Source: Pseudocercospora fijiensis CIRAD86 (lineage: Eukaryota; Ascomycota; Dothideomycetes; Mycosphaerellales; Mycosphaerellaceae). Taken from it: 64,000 nt of DNA. Made by a program: the position numbers and the translations under genes. Positions 32,936 to 44,400 of this stretch are shown piece by piece. The notes under the pieces are model-generated. The model was not told the origin of the DNA and did no database searches. It was given only the letters and a program-made list of their open reading frames with translations. The stretch is taken from positions 3,249,624 through 3,313,623 of the forward strand of contig NW_006921539.1 in NCBI RefSeq assembly GCF_000340215.1, given 5' to 3'. Within the stretch, counting starts at the first letter, position 1; the number at the start of each line of letters is the position of its first letter.

Positions 32936-35383
32936 CTACGAGCCTTCCAGTTCCGCCACTTCAGGCACGTCTGCACCAGCGACAACTTCGCTCGACCTGG
33001 AGCTGCTGTCGTTGGCAGCCGCTGCATCGCTCTCGTTCTCGCTCTCGTTCTCGCTCTCGCTCTCCACTGGCTTCTTCTCATCCACACCTTGCTCGCGGCA
33101 GAGAGGACATGAGTTGCGACCAGTGGTCAACCATTGATCGATGCACTCCTTGTGAAACAGATGGTTGCACTTGACAAGTTTGCGTGCAACCTCCTTCGTT
33201 TCGAAATCGCACAAGCAAACAAGGCAACGTTGGTCGTCGTCCAGCACGACGCGCTCCTCGCCTTCCGTCGCTACAGCGACAAGAGCAGCGGTTTTGGCGG
33301 CATCTTGCGTCATGCCGCCATCGCTCTCAATGGTGTAAATGCCGCCTGCGCTTTGCACGTCCTCGTCGGTAGCGACAGGTGCTTTGGCCGGCCCGAGCAG
33401 CGCTGATAGCAGCATCATGTCTTCGTAAGTAGGGTTTTCGGTGAACAGACTGGGCGTCGTCAGAATGGGATGGTTTTCGGGATAAGAGCCGCCAAGCACG
33501 TAGATGATCCAGCTACGCGAGTCATTGCTGCTGTTCCGGTTGTCGTGACTAGTCGAATCGGTGTCGTTGCTTGTAGATGAGCGCGACAGTGATGGAAGGT
33601 GATCGGGCTCGACCATGCCATTCCGCCGTGGGTGACCAGAAGCAAATCGAGGGTAGTGAATGTTTGGGGCTGTATCTGAGCGGCGGTGCAGACGATATGG
33701 TTCTGAATCCCCGAGCAGACCGGTAGCGGAGTGCATAGAGCGTATTGAAGCCGTCTCTTCAGTGTGAGCGCTGAGCGGACTGGTTGCCGAAGCGCGGTGC
33801 AGAATACTATTACGTCGAGAAGTGGAGCTTTCGAAATCTCGCATGCTGTTGGCGACAAGTGAGGTCGGCCGCGAATGGTTGGGCGTGCTGTTCCTGCTCG
33901 GAATGCGGCTGAATTCTGGACTTGGGCTCGCAGGCGTCGCAGGCGGTGGACGAGGCTCAAGGTTAGAGCTGGAGCTCGCAACACTCCAAGGACGTTGTCT
34001 ACGTCGGTCCGGAGACCGGTGATCTCGCTGGTCGTCCATGCGATCGCTCAATCTGCTCCTGCCCATGCCAAAGCCTCCCATACTGGCTCGCCTCCTGTGT
34101 CTAAAGGACGTGCCGTTCTGCGGCGGTCGCAGGATAGAGTCGATGCTATCGTGACCGTGTGTCCCGAGGGCATGTGCCGGCAAGGGGGTTGGGAAGTTGC
34201 CAAGAGCGTCAATGAAGGGTGGCAGGTCGTCACCTGGAGAGCCAGTGCCAGAGCCAGAGCTGGAGTTTGGAGAGATGGAACGTATACCTACTATGATTAT
34301 GGGAACCAGACGTCCTTCGTCGCCATTCGCGCTCGCCGAGTCACTGGCTGCATCATGTCCTTCGGAGACGGGCGAAGGGCCGAAGCGAAACATTCGGAAG
34401 AAGTTCAGAGGTTGTCCATTCGAGCCGGCAGCATCGCCTTCCGAGTCGGTGCTGCCCTGTCGGAGAGCAGATGCTATCCTACCATTCTGCAGTGCTCGAA
34501 GAAATCCGTCAAAGCTTCCATCTTCGCCACTGCCACTGAGATCTCCCAAGCCAGTGCTGCCAGTCAGGCTCCTCGCCTCCCTCAATGCATTGTGGTCATC
34601 TCCCATCAAAGTGGCTGCGGTGGCGGCTGCAGCCACGCTCAGCAGCCTGCTGAGCATGGCCGCCTGATCCTCATTTCGGCTTGGGCGTACAGATGATATG
34701 GAGGGCGATGCGTCGTCGGGAGAGCGTCGGCGGCGAAGTGAGGCAAGATGTCGGAAAGGGCGGTCGGGTCGCAGGACATTTAGTCGTCTGCTCTGAGTGC
34801 GATGTGAGCTCTCGGAGCGGGGTGCAGAGTCCGAGTCGGGTGGCTGATGGCTGAACATGTCGTTCTCGAAGCTGGACGAGTGGCCGATAGATGGCAAGCG
34901 CGGGGGGGGAAATAGGCCGTGGTCGTCGTGGGTGCTGTCGACGGCGCTTCGCATGTACGAGTTGCGCGGTAGATGAGAGAGGAGGCTTGGTCTGCTGCTG
35001 GCGTGACTGCTATTCCGGTGAAGCATTTCATGAAATCGTGAACGCGTTCTCCGGACCAAAGTGGCACTGCGCGATGGCTCCGTGTCGACGATGGATCTCT
35101 CCGGCTCGTCGTCGTCGTCATCGGCAGGGCGGGTCCAGAGTGAGGAGAGGCGGTTGTGGGACATGTTTGCAGCGCGTCGCATGCGGATTGGGAGCAGGTC
35201 GTGGGCATCGTCTCGCTGTCTGCTGCTACTGCTATGCGCTCGCTCCGAGGTCGACTGCAGTATGCGCCGCACCGCCACCGATGCCCTCCTGGTGGGGCGT
35301 CGGGCGTTGCTCGAGCGCTGCTCAATCTGCTGTATTGGCGCTTGGCGCTGGGGCGACGACGACGAGGACTGGGACTGGCCCAT
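32936..35383 (-). CDS. RING-H2 finger protein, probable E3 ubiquitin ligase
   Basis: One exon encodes 815 residues from the ATG at 35383. The open frame extends further upstream to 35461, but without an ATG. Near the C-terminus (about 717-762) lies a RING-H2 domain: CLVC, then CNHLFHKECIDQWL, then CPLC, the C3H2C3 ligand order that binds an E2 enzyme. The first 700 residues are Ser/Arg-rich and probably disordered, with no membrane helix. The product begins MGQSQSSSSS, which fits the N-myristoylation consensus (Gly2, Ser6), so membrane attachment is possible. The tail after the RING is acidic, with ESENESENES repeats. Targets are unknown. Many filamentous fungi have a similar long protein with a C-terminal RING. 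Confidence 0.85.
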   Translation of the reverse strand: MGQSQSSSSSPQRQAPIQQIEQRSSNARRPTRRASVAVRRILQSTSERAHSSSSRQRDDAHDLLPIRMRRAANMSHNRLSSLWTRPADDDDDEPERSIVDTEPSRSATLVRRTRSRFHEMLHRNSSHASSRPSLLSHLPRNSYMRSAVDSTHDDHGLFPPPRLPSIGHSSSFENDMFSHQPPDSDSAPRSESSHRTQSRRLNVLRPDRPFRHLASLRRRRSPDDASPSISSVRPSRNEDQAAMLSRLLSVAAAATAATLMGDDHNALREARSLTGSTGLGDLSGSGEDGSFDGFLRALQNGRIASALRQGSTDSEGDAAGSNGQPLNFFRMFRFGPSPVSEGHDAASDSASANGDEGRLVPIIIVGIRSISPNSSSGSGTGSPGDDLPPFIDALGNFPTPLPAHALGTHGHDSIDSILRPPQNGTSFRHRRRASMGGFGMGRSRLSDRMDDQRDHRSPDRRRQRPWSVASSSSNLEPRPPPATPASPSPEFSRIPSRNSTPNHSRPTSLVANSMRDFESSTSRRNSILHRASATSPLSAHTEETASIRSMHSATGLLGDSEPYRLHRRSDTAPNIHYPRFASGHPRRNGMVEPDHLPSLSRSSTSNDTDSTSHDNRNSSNDSRSWIIYVLGGSYPENHPILTTPSLFTENPTYEDMMLLSALLGPAKAPVATDEDVQSAGGIYTIESDGGMTQDAAKTAALVAVATEGEERVVLDDDQRCLVCLCDFETKEVARKLVKCNHLFHKECIDQWLTTGRNSCPLCREQGVDEKKPVESESENESENESDAAAANDSSSRSSEVVAGADVPEVAELEGS

Positions 35384-36101
35384 GGTCCAGAGGTGCGCTC
35401 CGCCTGGGACTTTGATGAGAGAGAGTGCCAACTGCGCGTCAGCTGTGCCAGCTTCGGTCACTGCATGCCTCCTTCCGCCGTGGGGTGCGGCTGATGTTGC
35501 CGCCGACAGAGCGAGAAACGGGGTGGGCGGAGGCGATGCGAGGCGATGCGATGCGATGAGCGGTGTTGGGAGAGCGGATGTGAGATGGCGGTGGAGTCAG
35601 AATTGCGCGTTCAGCATGCGGCGTTTACGGTTTAGCATCCAGCATCCAGCCTGCAGCAGGTAGGTGTAGGTGTAGGCAGGTCATGCGCTGAGCGGCGTGG
35701 AGCAGGGATCTACATTTTTAGCGTGGTGCGCCGTCTTGCATGAAACGGCAGCACAGGCCCGCCCACGCCGACGCCTATGATAATAATAATAACAGCTACG
35801 CCCACGAGCACTGTCTGAAAGGCTTAATAAACCACTCAGCGGAGTCCGCGTCGCCTGGGGACTCTGCGTCCTGCAGCGAACGGAGCCAGGCCAAACCAGC
35901 CCTTTCTCTTCCCCATCTCAGGTCTGCGACAACCCAGCAGTATCGTATCGCCGTCGCTCCACGGCCCACGGCGACGACGGCGTGACATCGCTTGCCGGAA
36001 TGTGTTGGTGACAGCCACCGCCACTCCAATTTCTAGAGGCCCATGGCCCATGGCCCATAGCCTACCTATAGTTCGACGAGGTCCTCCGTACATCAGACTT
36101 G
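35384..36101. other. Divergent intergenic region
   Basis: This is the shared upstream region of the RING gene (minus) and the Rrn11-like gene (plus), about 720 bp. An AATAAT microsatellite (about 35779-35790) and GC-rich short repeats are present. No gene is supported. Confidence 0.45.
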
Positions 36102-37412
36102 ATGCCTTCCTTCGCCCCGATCTACCTCACACCCGCTTCACATCACTCGTTTCTCACGCGCGAGCAGAAAGCCGAGCGCAAGCGCAAACGCAAACGCCAT
36201 GCTGGCGATAGCGATGAGCATGAGCATGAGCATGAGCATGAGCATGAGCAAGATCACCAAGGCCCAGCGGTCAAGGTCGAGCAAGACCACACCGAGCCAC
36301 GAGTCCTCCATCCAGTGAACAAAAGAGATCAATATTATGTTGCCGGATGGTCTCGAGACGAGCCCTTGCTTGCATCCAATTTTCCCCATGCCGCTGCGAA
36401 AGTCTCGCCCCAGCCTTCACTCTCCGTGGAAGCGGAACTTGCGCGCTCTAATCCCCCCCTTTATGCTCCGAAGCAGACCTCCGACCACCCTTCCACCTCC
36501 CTGAGACGCAAGCATCTCGATAACCTGGCAGCAATTCTTCACAAGTGCATGCTCAATCATGATTGGCAGCGCGCCTCGAGGACCTGGGCCCTCATTCTAC
36601 GCACCTCTCTCGATGGCAATGCGCCCGACATCAGGCTGCATGGACGCTGGTTGATTGCCGCTGAACTCTTGATGCGACAGCCTAGTGCTGACGACCAGGA
36701 ACAGCTGTCCTCGGCCTCTGCGCCTGTGTTCTCCGATGAAGGCTTCAGACTGGCACGAGACTACTACGAGCGTCTCATCCTGCAGTACCCGCACAGACAC
36801 AACACCCCACCTTCTGCCTTCAGCGCCAAAGTGGTGTATCCAGCGCTCTTCAATGTGTGGATCTACGAAGTCCAGCACCGCTCGAGGCGTGCTCGAAAAG
36901 CCAATAATGCCACAGCTCCCGATGCATCAGAGCTCGACGAAATGCAAAGTCTCAAAAGCGACACCTCCGAGCAACGAAAGGCTCTTCATCAGCTCAAGGC
37001 CAGAGAGCTAGCTGACGCTTTGCCCATCTCACATCGACTGGATTCACTGATCGACGCACCACCATACGATTCTATGGCAGAACTCCTGGAAGTCAGAGCA
37101 GCGCTCAGCCTGTGGATGTCAGACCTACATAAAGCTTTGGCCAATTTCGATAATGAAAGCTTCAATAGCACATCGGATCATGAGGATGCTGCAGAACCTC
37201 ACGTCTCGAAGAGTCAGCATCAGGTGATGGCCGGTCAAGAGAGGTCGAAAGCTGTTAGTATTCTGCAGAAGATGTTCGTCAATGGCATGGAGCTCTCCGA
37301 CGTCTCTCTTGCCATTCTCGAAGAAGAGACGGTACTTGGAAACAATGACGAGGGAGATGAATGTCTGGCCTTGCACGAGACATGCGCCATCGGTGCCATC
37401 GGCCCGACGTGA
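36102..37412 (+). CDS. RRN11: RNA polymerase I core factor subunit, Rrn11-like
   Basis: One exon encodes 436 residues from the ATG at 36102. Diagnostic of the fungal Rrn11 family are TREQKAERKRKRKR near the N-terminus and, at about residues 134-168, RRKHLDNLAAILHKCMLNHDWQRASRTWALILR, a TPR-like helical pair. Later come FRLARDYYERLILQYP and FSAKVVYPALFNVWIYEVQ. In yeast Rrn11 joins Rrn6 and Rrn7 in the core factor that recruits Pol I to the rDNA promoter in the nucleolus. The N-terminal basic run can serve as a nuclear signal. It is followed by a Glu-His repeat encoded by an ATGAGC minisatellite (about 36215-36250). The C-terminal part is weakly conserved in the family. Confidence 0.8.
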   Translation: MPSFAPIYLTPASHHSFLTREQKAERKRKRKRHAGDSDEHEHEHEHEHEQDHQGPAVKVEQDHTEPRVLHPVNKRDQYYVAGWSRDEPLLASNFPHAAAKVSPQPSLSVEAELARSNPPLYAPKQTSDHPSTSLRRKHLDNLAAILHKCMLNHDWQRASRTWALILRTSLDGNAPDIRLHGRWLIAAELLMRQPSADDQEQLSSASAPVFSDEGFRLARDYYERLILQYPHRHNTPPSAFSAKVVYPALFNVWIYEVQHRSRRARKANNATAPDASELDEMQSLKSDTSEQRKALHQLKARELADALPISHRLDSLIDAPPYDSMAELLEVRAALSLWMSDLHKALANFDNESFNSTSDHEDAAEPHVSKSQHQVMAGQERSKAVSILQKMFVNGMELSDVSLAILEEETVLGNNDEGDECLALHETCAIGAIGPT

Positions 37413-37631
37413 ACCCCGCCCGCGGTGCCCAGTGCCCGGTGCCAGGGGTCCGGTGCGGTGCGGTGCCCACATTCCACGCCTAAGCCTGAGGCCCTGACCT
37501 GAGATGCAACAGCTATCCTTGCCTTGCACCTTCCACCAAGCACGTCTTTGTGCTGCCAGACGGCATTGAAACATGTCTCTTTCCTGACCTCCATCGCGTG
37601 TAGCTGATCAGTAGACAAGCACTCATTCCCC

Positions 37632-38345
37632 ATGGATATCGCCGCAGATTCCTCGCTTCGCATTCGCCTCACCAACAAGGAAACTATCATGAATAAGCAG
37701 ACCATCTACTTTGGCTACGGCTCCAATCTTTGGCTCTACCAAATGCGCCAACGCTGCCCTACGTCCAGGTATCTTGGCATCGCCAGACTGAAGGGCTATA
37801 GATGGATCATCTATGGTCGAGGCTACGCAAATATTGTCGAGATCGCAGGCGACAAGCAATCGAGCTCCGAACACGACGACAGTGAAGAGGTGTGGGGCTT
37901 GGTGTACAGCTTGGAAGAAGAGGACGAGCGTCGCCTTGACAGGAACGAAGGCGTTCCTGTCGCTTATCAAAAAGAGCTGATCGAATGTGAATATTGGGCA
38001 TCTGCAAAGAACCGCGTTGTCGAGAATCGTAGCTGGCATGATCGCCTCATCTACGAGCGGTCTGGTCGACCGGATACCTCGAAAGATCCACACAAAGTCG
38101 ACATGCTTGTCTACATAGACCGCATGCGGACTGAGCCCTCCGAGCCGAAGGAAGAGTACATCTACAGGATGAACATGGGTATTCACGACGCGCTGTACGA
38201 AGGAGTGCCGAAAGACTATGTGGAACAGGTCATGCGGAAATTCATTCCGGAGAGAAACGAAGAGCCCTTGATCGAGGTAGCAAGAAGACCGGCGCTGGAA
38301 TTTGAGGACGAGGACAGTGATGGCGGTGGAGACGAGGAGCTCTGA
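37632..38345 (+). CDS. Gamma-glutamylcyclotransferase-like protein
   Basis: One exon encodes 237 residues. YFGYGSNL (26-33) is the substrate-binding YGSN loop of the GGCT/AIG2-like fold, and Glu106 in RRLDRNEGVP fits the catalytic Glu of the family. Members release 5-oxoproline from gamma-glutamyl peptides. Fungal paralogues have uncertain substrates. The tail is acidic (EFEDEDSDGGGDEEL). No targeting signal is visible, so it is probably cytosolic. It lies 219 bp downstream of the Rrn11-like gene on the same strand. Confidence 0.85.
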   Translation: MDIAADSSLRIRLTNKETIMNKQTIYFGYGSNLWLYQMRQRCPTSRYLGIARLKGYRWIIYGRGYANIVEIAGDKQSSSEHDDSEEVWGLVYSLEEEDERRLDRNEGVPVAYQKELIECEYWASAKNRVVENRSWHDRLIYERSGRPDTSKDPHKVDMLVYIDRMRTEPSEPKEEYIYRMNMGIHDALYEGVPKDYVEQVMRKFIPERNEEPLIEVARRPALEFEDEDSDGGGDEEL

Positions 38346-40067
38346 ACACATCGTCCAACGCAACACAGCGACCGTCAAGATATGCCACGAGCAGGTACTT
38401 CTTGCCGCATGATCTGCTTGCGATTTCGAATCACATATGACGCGTGTGAGCACCACGTTGGCCCGAGAATCGCTTGCTCCTGTCTTCGGATGATCTACTT
38501 CAGTCTCAAAGTTGCTGAATAGTCCTGTCGCAGTGCCTACTTCGTCCACGTTTCTAGACACGTGTCCTCGTCAGACAGCTTTCTAGGAGACAGTGAACGG
38601 CGTGGGTTCTCGTGACTAATTTATACGAGCCTGTTCGCAGCTATAGGACGATGATCTACTTCACGTTTGAGTGTGTGCTTATTAGATGGCGTCCCGCGCG
38701 CTTCAACTCGTCTGCATCTCAACCGAAACGCAAATCTCGCTCGTCTAGGCAGGCTTGTATAATAAGACGATGAGCAGTCTCAGTCCACCACAGCGCCAGA
38801 GCCGCAGTGAGCACACAACTACCAATCTCGGAATTGATGGGATGAAACGATTCCGAGAGTCCGAGATGTATACATAGGACCTCTGGGAATGTGCCCAACC
38901 AATAAATGCAGCGGAAAGTTTGCACCTGCTTTAGCCTTTAAGTGCTGGAGCATCTCCTTGGAGTCCTTGCATTGGGCAAGGTTGACGACAGGCTAAATTG
39001 ACGCTCGGGCCGGGAGACAGTTGACTGCCAGGAACTGTCGATTGGAGAAAGCCATTTAAAGAGTGTGCAGTGCTCTCTTCTTGAGAATGGCATCTAGAGC
39101 AGGAATGAGCGCGGGAGGCGTGTCCACGCTCTCACACATTAGGTCAATGTCGTATCGGACTGTTCCCTGGCTTCTGATATGAGACATGTCGCACACCCGA
39201 ACGCGTGAACAGAGTCTCTGATAAAAATTGCGCTAGTTCGGGTGCATCCCCTTGTTTTGTTCAAGGAAGGTTGTCGTCCGACTTAAGGCTCGGGCCTAGC
39301 TACATGGCTTTGTCGGAGGATAATACATGTATGTACATACTGGACGGGTCGCTTCTCGCAGACATCGTACGCTTCCAGTTAGTACAGCTCGAAGAGCAAC
39401 ACAGGCCTCTCTAGACAATAACAACAACAACAACAACAGCATGGATCGAGATATTAGCGAAGACCTGAATGCCAAGGATCTCTTGGGAGTTCCTCCTCCT
39501 CAAGACCACCGTGGTAACCACGTTGGTGTTGGAAGATTAGACTTATTTCCAGCCGCGCGGTTCCAGCTCCGGGGTTCTGTCAAAAACGTCGTTTGCCTCT
39601 CTTATTGCATGCTACGCAATTAATCGATCCGGTCGCCGAATTTGCAGCTGATTGTGCGGTTGTGACTACTACTGCTGACTATTGCGAATACACTTCAAGC
39701 TCATCCCAGCAATGCCTGTGAACATTGCCCAAGCGAGAGCCAAGACCTCTATTTTCCAACAGCGGCACGCGCATGGATCTGCACTCGCCTCTCACCTCTT
39801 TCCTCCATCCCCGATACATAAGCTTGACAAAATCCTCTTCCCCGTGAGACTTGCCTGGTTCTTGCCAAGACATAGCATGAGCACCCACGACAGAGCAACA
39901 TCGTAGCACTGCGTCACACGCTGGAGTCTGGCCGTCTACAGGGATCAACATGAAGCAGTGATGATGCGCTTTCCGACAGTTGTTCTTCCGGCACACCATC
40001 GAATGAGGCCTGAATCTCACCAAATCGTCTTCCACATCACCACTACTGACTGTGCGCAATCCCGCTG
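38346..40067. other. 1.7 kb intergenic region, no gene recognised
   Basis: I find no family match. A short CAA microsatellite lies at 39418-39438. A 153-codon minus-strand frame (39679-40140) overlaps the next gene's start and has no recognisable content. Part of the interval may be long untranslated leader or unannotated non-coding RNA. Confidence 0.4.
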
Positions 40068-41186
40068 ATGGCATGGCTCTGTGGACTGCAGGGAGGGAAG
40101 GACAAGAACAGGCAGAGACCGATGTCGAGACTGTCCACACTCATTGGAACACCGTCATCATTGGGCGAGACGCTGCAATTCCGTGGGTCTGCACGAGCAG
40201 GACATTTACCACATCAAATCTTTCAGAAACCAGCACACACCTCGGACGCGCTTCTCCCCTTCAATCAGCATCGAGAGCGAAGGGCCAGACCACCGCAGAC
40301 AGGAGGGACCGGATTGGAGCTCGTCAGCTGGAGCGTCGCCGTGCTCGATGCTCAAGCTCGCAGCTGTTTCGAGATCGAACATGAACTGGTCAAAGCGATC
40401 AAAACCATCGTCCCTCCGACTACGTCGGTTGATGTGAGTCTCGAAGCGGAAAAAAAAGGCCCAAAAGAAACCCATCCACGCCACAAGAAACTGACTCTCT
40501 CGCTCTCGCCAAAGCAGTGCACAGTAACAGTGACGCACACCCTAACCTCGTCTCGCGTAAAAATCGTCGACATGCTCCTCCCCTGGTCTTATTCCCTCGT
40601 AATCAAAGACCACGTGCGAACCGAATGGCCCGTTTACGCCGAAGACCACGAACCGTTGATGCCCGAAGAATTCCTCACCACGACCATGCCGGGCCCCACA
40701 TCGTCAATGCGAGGCACCACATACGACGACGAATGGCTCGCCGTCCTCACGGAATCCAGCGACATCAACGACATGGAAGAACTGGCGTCCAACATCAAAT
40801 CCTTCCTCGAAGCCATATACGCAGATGTGCAACCGACGGGCAGAACGTCTCAGGGAAAACATCTGCCGGTATCGACGACGCTCACGACGGAGTCGCCGGG
40901 CGATAAAGAACATGCGAGCATTGTGCACAGTGGGTTACTGCTGGGTGCGCCGAGCACGGTGCGGGAATTGGTGAGCAGGTTCTTGTCGCAACAGAAACAT
41001 ATTTTGAGGATTTATTTGCGGCCTGCGACGGATCGGGTGCGGGAAGAAATTGAGAAGAGGAATCGTAGGGCGGGGACGTGGAGTGAGAAGGGCGCGGCTC
41101 TGGCGAGTGTGGGGAGACCGAGTGTTGAGAGGTGGAGGACTATGTATGGCGATGGCAAGGTCAGTGGGGAAACGAACGGGGGCTGA
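40068..41186 (+). CDS. Hypothetical protein, probably with an 84 nt in-frame intron
   Basis: The frame spans 372 codons from the ATG at 40068. The segment 40434-40517 has GTGAGT, a branch-like ACTGACT and AAAGCAG and is exactly 84 nt long, so its removal keeps the frame. The spliced form would have 344 residues. I recognise no domain. The C-terminal 200 residues are dense in conserved-looking charged and hydrophobic residues (LLPWSYSLVIKDHVRTEW, then LGAPSTVRELVSRFLS). The first 80 residues are basic and may be mis-modelled, and an alternative ATG is at 40122. No membrane segment is seen. Confidence 0.6.
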   Translation: MAWLCGLQGGKDKNRQRPMSRLSTLIGTPSSLGETLQFRGSARAGHLPHQIFQKPAHTSDALLPFNQHRERRARPPQTGGTGLELVSWSVAVLDAQARSCFEIEHELVKAIKTIVPPTTSVDVSLEAEKKGPKETHPRHKKLTLSLSPKQCTVTVTHTLTSSRVKIVDMLLPWSYSLVIKDHVRTEWPVYAEDHEPLMPEEFLTTTMPGPTSSMRGTTYDDEWLAVLTESSDINDMEELASNIKSFLEAIYADVQPTGRTSQGKHLPVSTTLTTESPGDKEHASIVHSGLLLGAPSTVRELVSRFLSQQKHILRIYLRPATDRVREEIEKRNRRAGTWSEKGAALASVGRPSVERWRTMYGDGKVSGETNGG

Positions 41187-41438
41187 TCCGGAGAAGGCAA
41201 TGGGTGCGTGTTGGTCGGGTTGGCTGGGTTTGTAACCAATGATACCCTCTCCTTTGTCCTGATTCGGCTAGGTATTTATCAGTTAGGTGCCAATGTACAT
41301 TCCATCCATCTCACAAGCTCATACACAGACATCTCACGAAAGAAATTCCGGGACCCCCATCAACAAACATATGCTGCTCGTCGTCCATTACGAGAAACGC
41401 CAAATCCACTTCGCTCAAGAACGCATCATTATCAAACA

Positions 41439-44400
41439 TTACGACTCAACCACCACGACAGCAGGCGGAGCTCCAAGACGATTGAGACTGTCCATCGCAG
41501 CAGCAGTCTCCATCTGATCTTTGGCCTGCTCGGCTTCTTTCTCCTCGGCCAGCTCTTCAACTTTTTCCTGCTCTTCTGTCTTCTCTGCAGAGGTAAGCAG
41601 TCAGAGTGTTCCAGACACAAACATCACCCAAAGGGCAGCATGGGTGAAGCACGTAAGTAAGAAACCCTGACGCATCCTCGTTCTTACATACCTTCTCCCT
41701 CAGATGCGGATTACAGGTCGCAGTGGCATTAGAGGAAGAGTGCTGGTGCAGGATTTCTTACTTACTGCCAAGAAGTCCACCAACGATGGGTAGAGAGGAA
41801 AGTTTGTTTCCACCTCCCTTCTTCTTCTTCTTGCTCTTGTCCTCGTCAATCAGACCGAAAGATGCGAGAAGCTTGTTGATACCCAGACCGCCGAGAAGTC
41901 CGTTGACGAGACCTCCCAGACCAAGACCATTGAGGAGTTGACCGACGAGACCCAGGACACCTGCGAGGAGAAGTCCGACAGCAGCCAGAATTTGGAATAG
42001 AGGTTGGGTCATCAGACTCCAGAGTGGATTGAGCTTCTTCTTGGCGTGAGGCATGTTGTTCAACTTCTTCTTCGCATCGTCGATGGTTGTCACGACAGTA
42101 GTTGTCAATTCCTTGAGAGTCTCTGCAAGTCGGAATTCCTCAGGAGTAGCCTCACCGGTTCCCGCACGACCTTTGGCTTGAGCTGCGATCTTGCCGTCAG
42201 GATCCAGACCACGCAGGGACCCATTGCATTCTTGCAGTATGCGGCCACCTTCTTCAATGAGAGGCTTTACGTTATTGACCAGTTCCTCCTCATCAAGTTC
42301 GTCCTTGGGAGTGTTGTCGGCTTTCTCCATGTGCTCTTTGATTTGCTTGCAGATGGGCTGCATGCGCTCGAGAGTTTGCTGGGTGATGCCGCACATCTTC
42401 TCAGCAATCTGTCGCTCCTCTTCACGTTTGCGAGCTTCCTCGAGTTCGTCTTCGGTTGGGCCCTCATACTCATCTTCGGCGATGTTCTCAATCAGTGTGA
42501 CTTCACCAATCTTGTTGCCTTCTACGTCGACGACGTTTCCAGCATCATCAATCTCTTGTCCGACGCAATGACCGAGATCACCCATGGTAAGCTTGCCCAT
42601 CAGATCTCCATTCTCGTCACGGACCTCGCCGTCCTTGTTCACACGCTTGCCAGACATTGGGTTGACGCGACGTTCCTTCTCTTCGGGCTCCCATCGCTCG
42701 GCTTTTCCGATCTTGTTTCCGTTCTTGTCGAGGATGTCTCCATCCTCGTCGACAGTGTGGCCCAGCAGTTTCTTGATGTCTCCCTCGATAACACGACCGA
42801 TGATATCGCCGGCAGGGGTAGTGACTGTTCCATCCTTGTTGATTTGAAGACCGTCGAAACCAGCAAATGGACCTTCTTCTGCGTTGACACCAGTGATCGT
42901 ATCTGCTTTGCCGATGACATTGCCTGAGTTATCCCAGATCTGGCCTTTGCCATCGACCTTCTTACCGACCAAGGTGCCAACGTCACCTTCGACGACCTGT
43001 CCAATGATCTGGCCAGAGCCATCAACAGCGTAGCCAGATTTGTTGATAGTGGTGTTGGCAAGGATCGAAAGATCTTTTTCTTCAACCTCTTCCTCGGTCC
43101 AAGGCTCGGCGTGTCCCTTCACGTTGCCGTACTTGTCGATGATATCACCATCTTCATCGACATGGAGTCCGACCAATCTCTTGGGCTCTCCCTCCACAAT
43201 CTGTCCAACACGGTTGCCATCTTGGTCTTCGACGAAGCCGTCTTTTACCACTCTAAGGCCCTCAAGTCCGGCGAATGGACCTTCGGGACGAGCAACTCTC
43301 TCGTTCTCAGGTAGGATCTCGCACTTGCCGACCACCTTGCCAGTATCGCCATAGATGAAGCCGTTCTCGTCACACTTGCGGCCGGCAAGCTCAGAGACAT
43401 TGCCCTCGACAAGGCGACCGAAAGGAATGCCCTTGTCGTCAACGACATACCCTTGCTTGTTGAGATATTTGCCTTCGAGCGCACTGTTGTCGAGTGGTTG
43501 CTCTTCCTCTTCCACCAACGGCTCAGCGTGGCCTTTGGTGTTTCCGAATTTGTCGATGATGTCGCCATCTTCGTCAACCTTCATGCCAACCAGGCGCTTG
43601 GCATCTCCTTCGGTAATCTCTCCTACGACATTGCCATTCCCGTCCTCTACCTTGCCATCTTTGACGACGTGAAGGCCTTCGAGACCAGCAAAAGGTCCCT
43701 CCGCACGTGCGACACGCTCGTTCTCTGGGATCGGCTCGCAGCGACCAACTGGCTTGCCGCGATCATTGTGGAGGTAGCCCTGCTCATCGCATTGACGTCC
43801 CGCAAGCTCAGAAGCGTTACCTTCGACGAGACGGCCGAATGGTGTTCCATTACTGTCGACAGCAAAACCTTGCTTGTTCAGTGTAAGGCCGTCGAGAATA
43901 GAGTAGTCGATCTCGCCCTCTTCTGGAAGGCGCTCAGCGTGACCTTTGACGTTGCCGTACTTGTCCAGAATGTCTCCATCCTCATCAACCTTCATGCCGA
44001 CGAGCTTCTTGGCATCACCTTCGGTGATTTGGCCGACTGTATTGTCCTCTTCGTCTTGAACATAGCCGCCCTCGACGACATGCAAGCCCTCGAGACCAGC
44101 GAACGGGCCCTCGGCTCGCTTCTGGCGTTCCTCTTCTGGGAGTGGTTCGCAGCGGCCAATGACCTTTCCTTTGTCGCTGTAGATGTAGCCGTTCTCATCA
44201 CACTGCTTGCCAGCCAAGTCGGATGGAGAACCTTCTACAATCTTTCCAAATGGAATGCCATTTTCATCCACCACGAAGCCAGACTTGTTCAAGGTCAACC
44301 CATCGAGAATCGTGTAATCCAGTGGCTCTTCTTCAGGCAAAGGCTCGGCATGACCTTTGACATTGCCGTACTTGTCGACAATGTCTCCGTCCTCGTCCAC

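Noticed and set aside
35383..35461. Upstream extension of the RING gene
   Set aside because: The frame is open but the first codon at 35461 is GTG. The first ATG is at 35383 in good context.
39679..40140. 153-codon minus-strand frame
   Set aside because: No family is recognised, there is no promoter or splice support, and it overlaps the start of the plus-strand gene.
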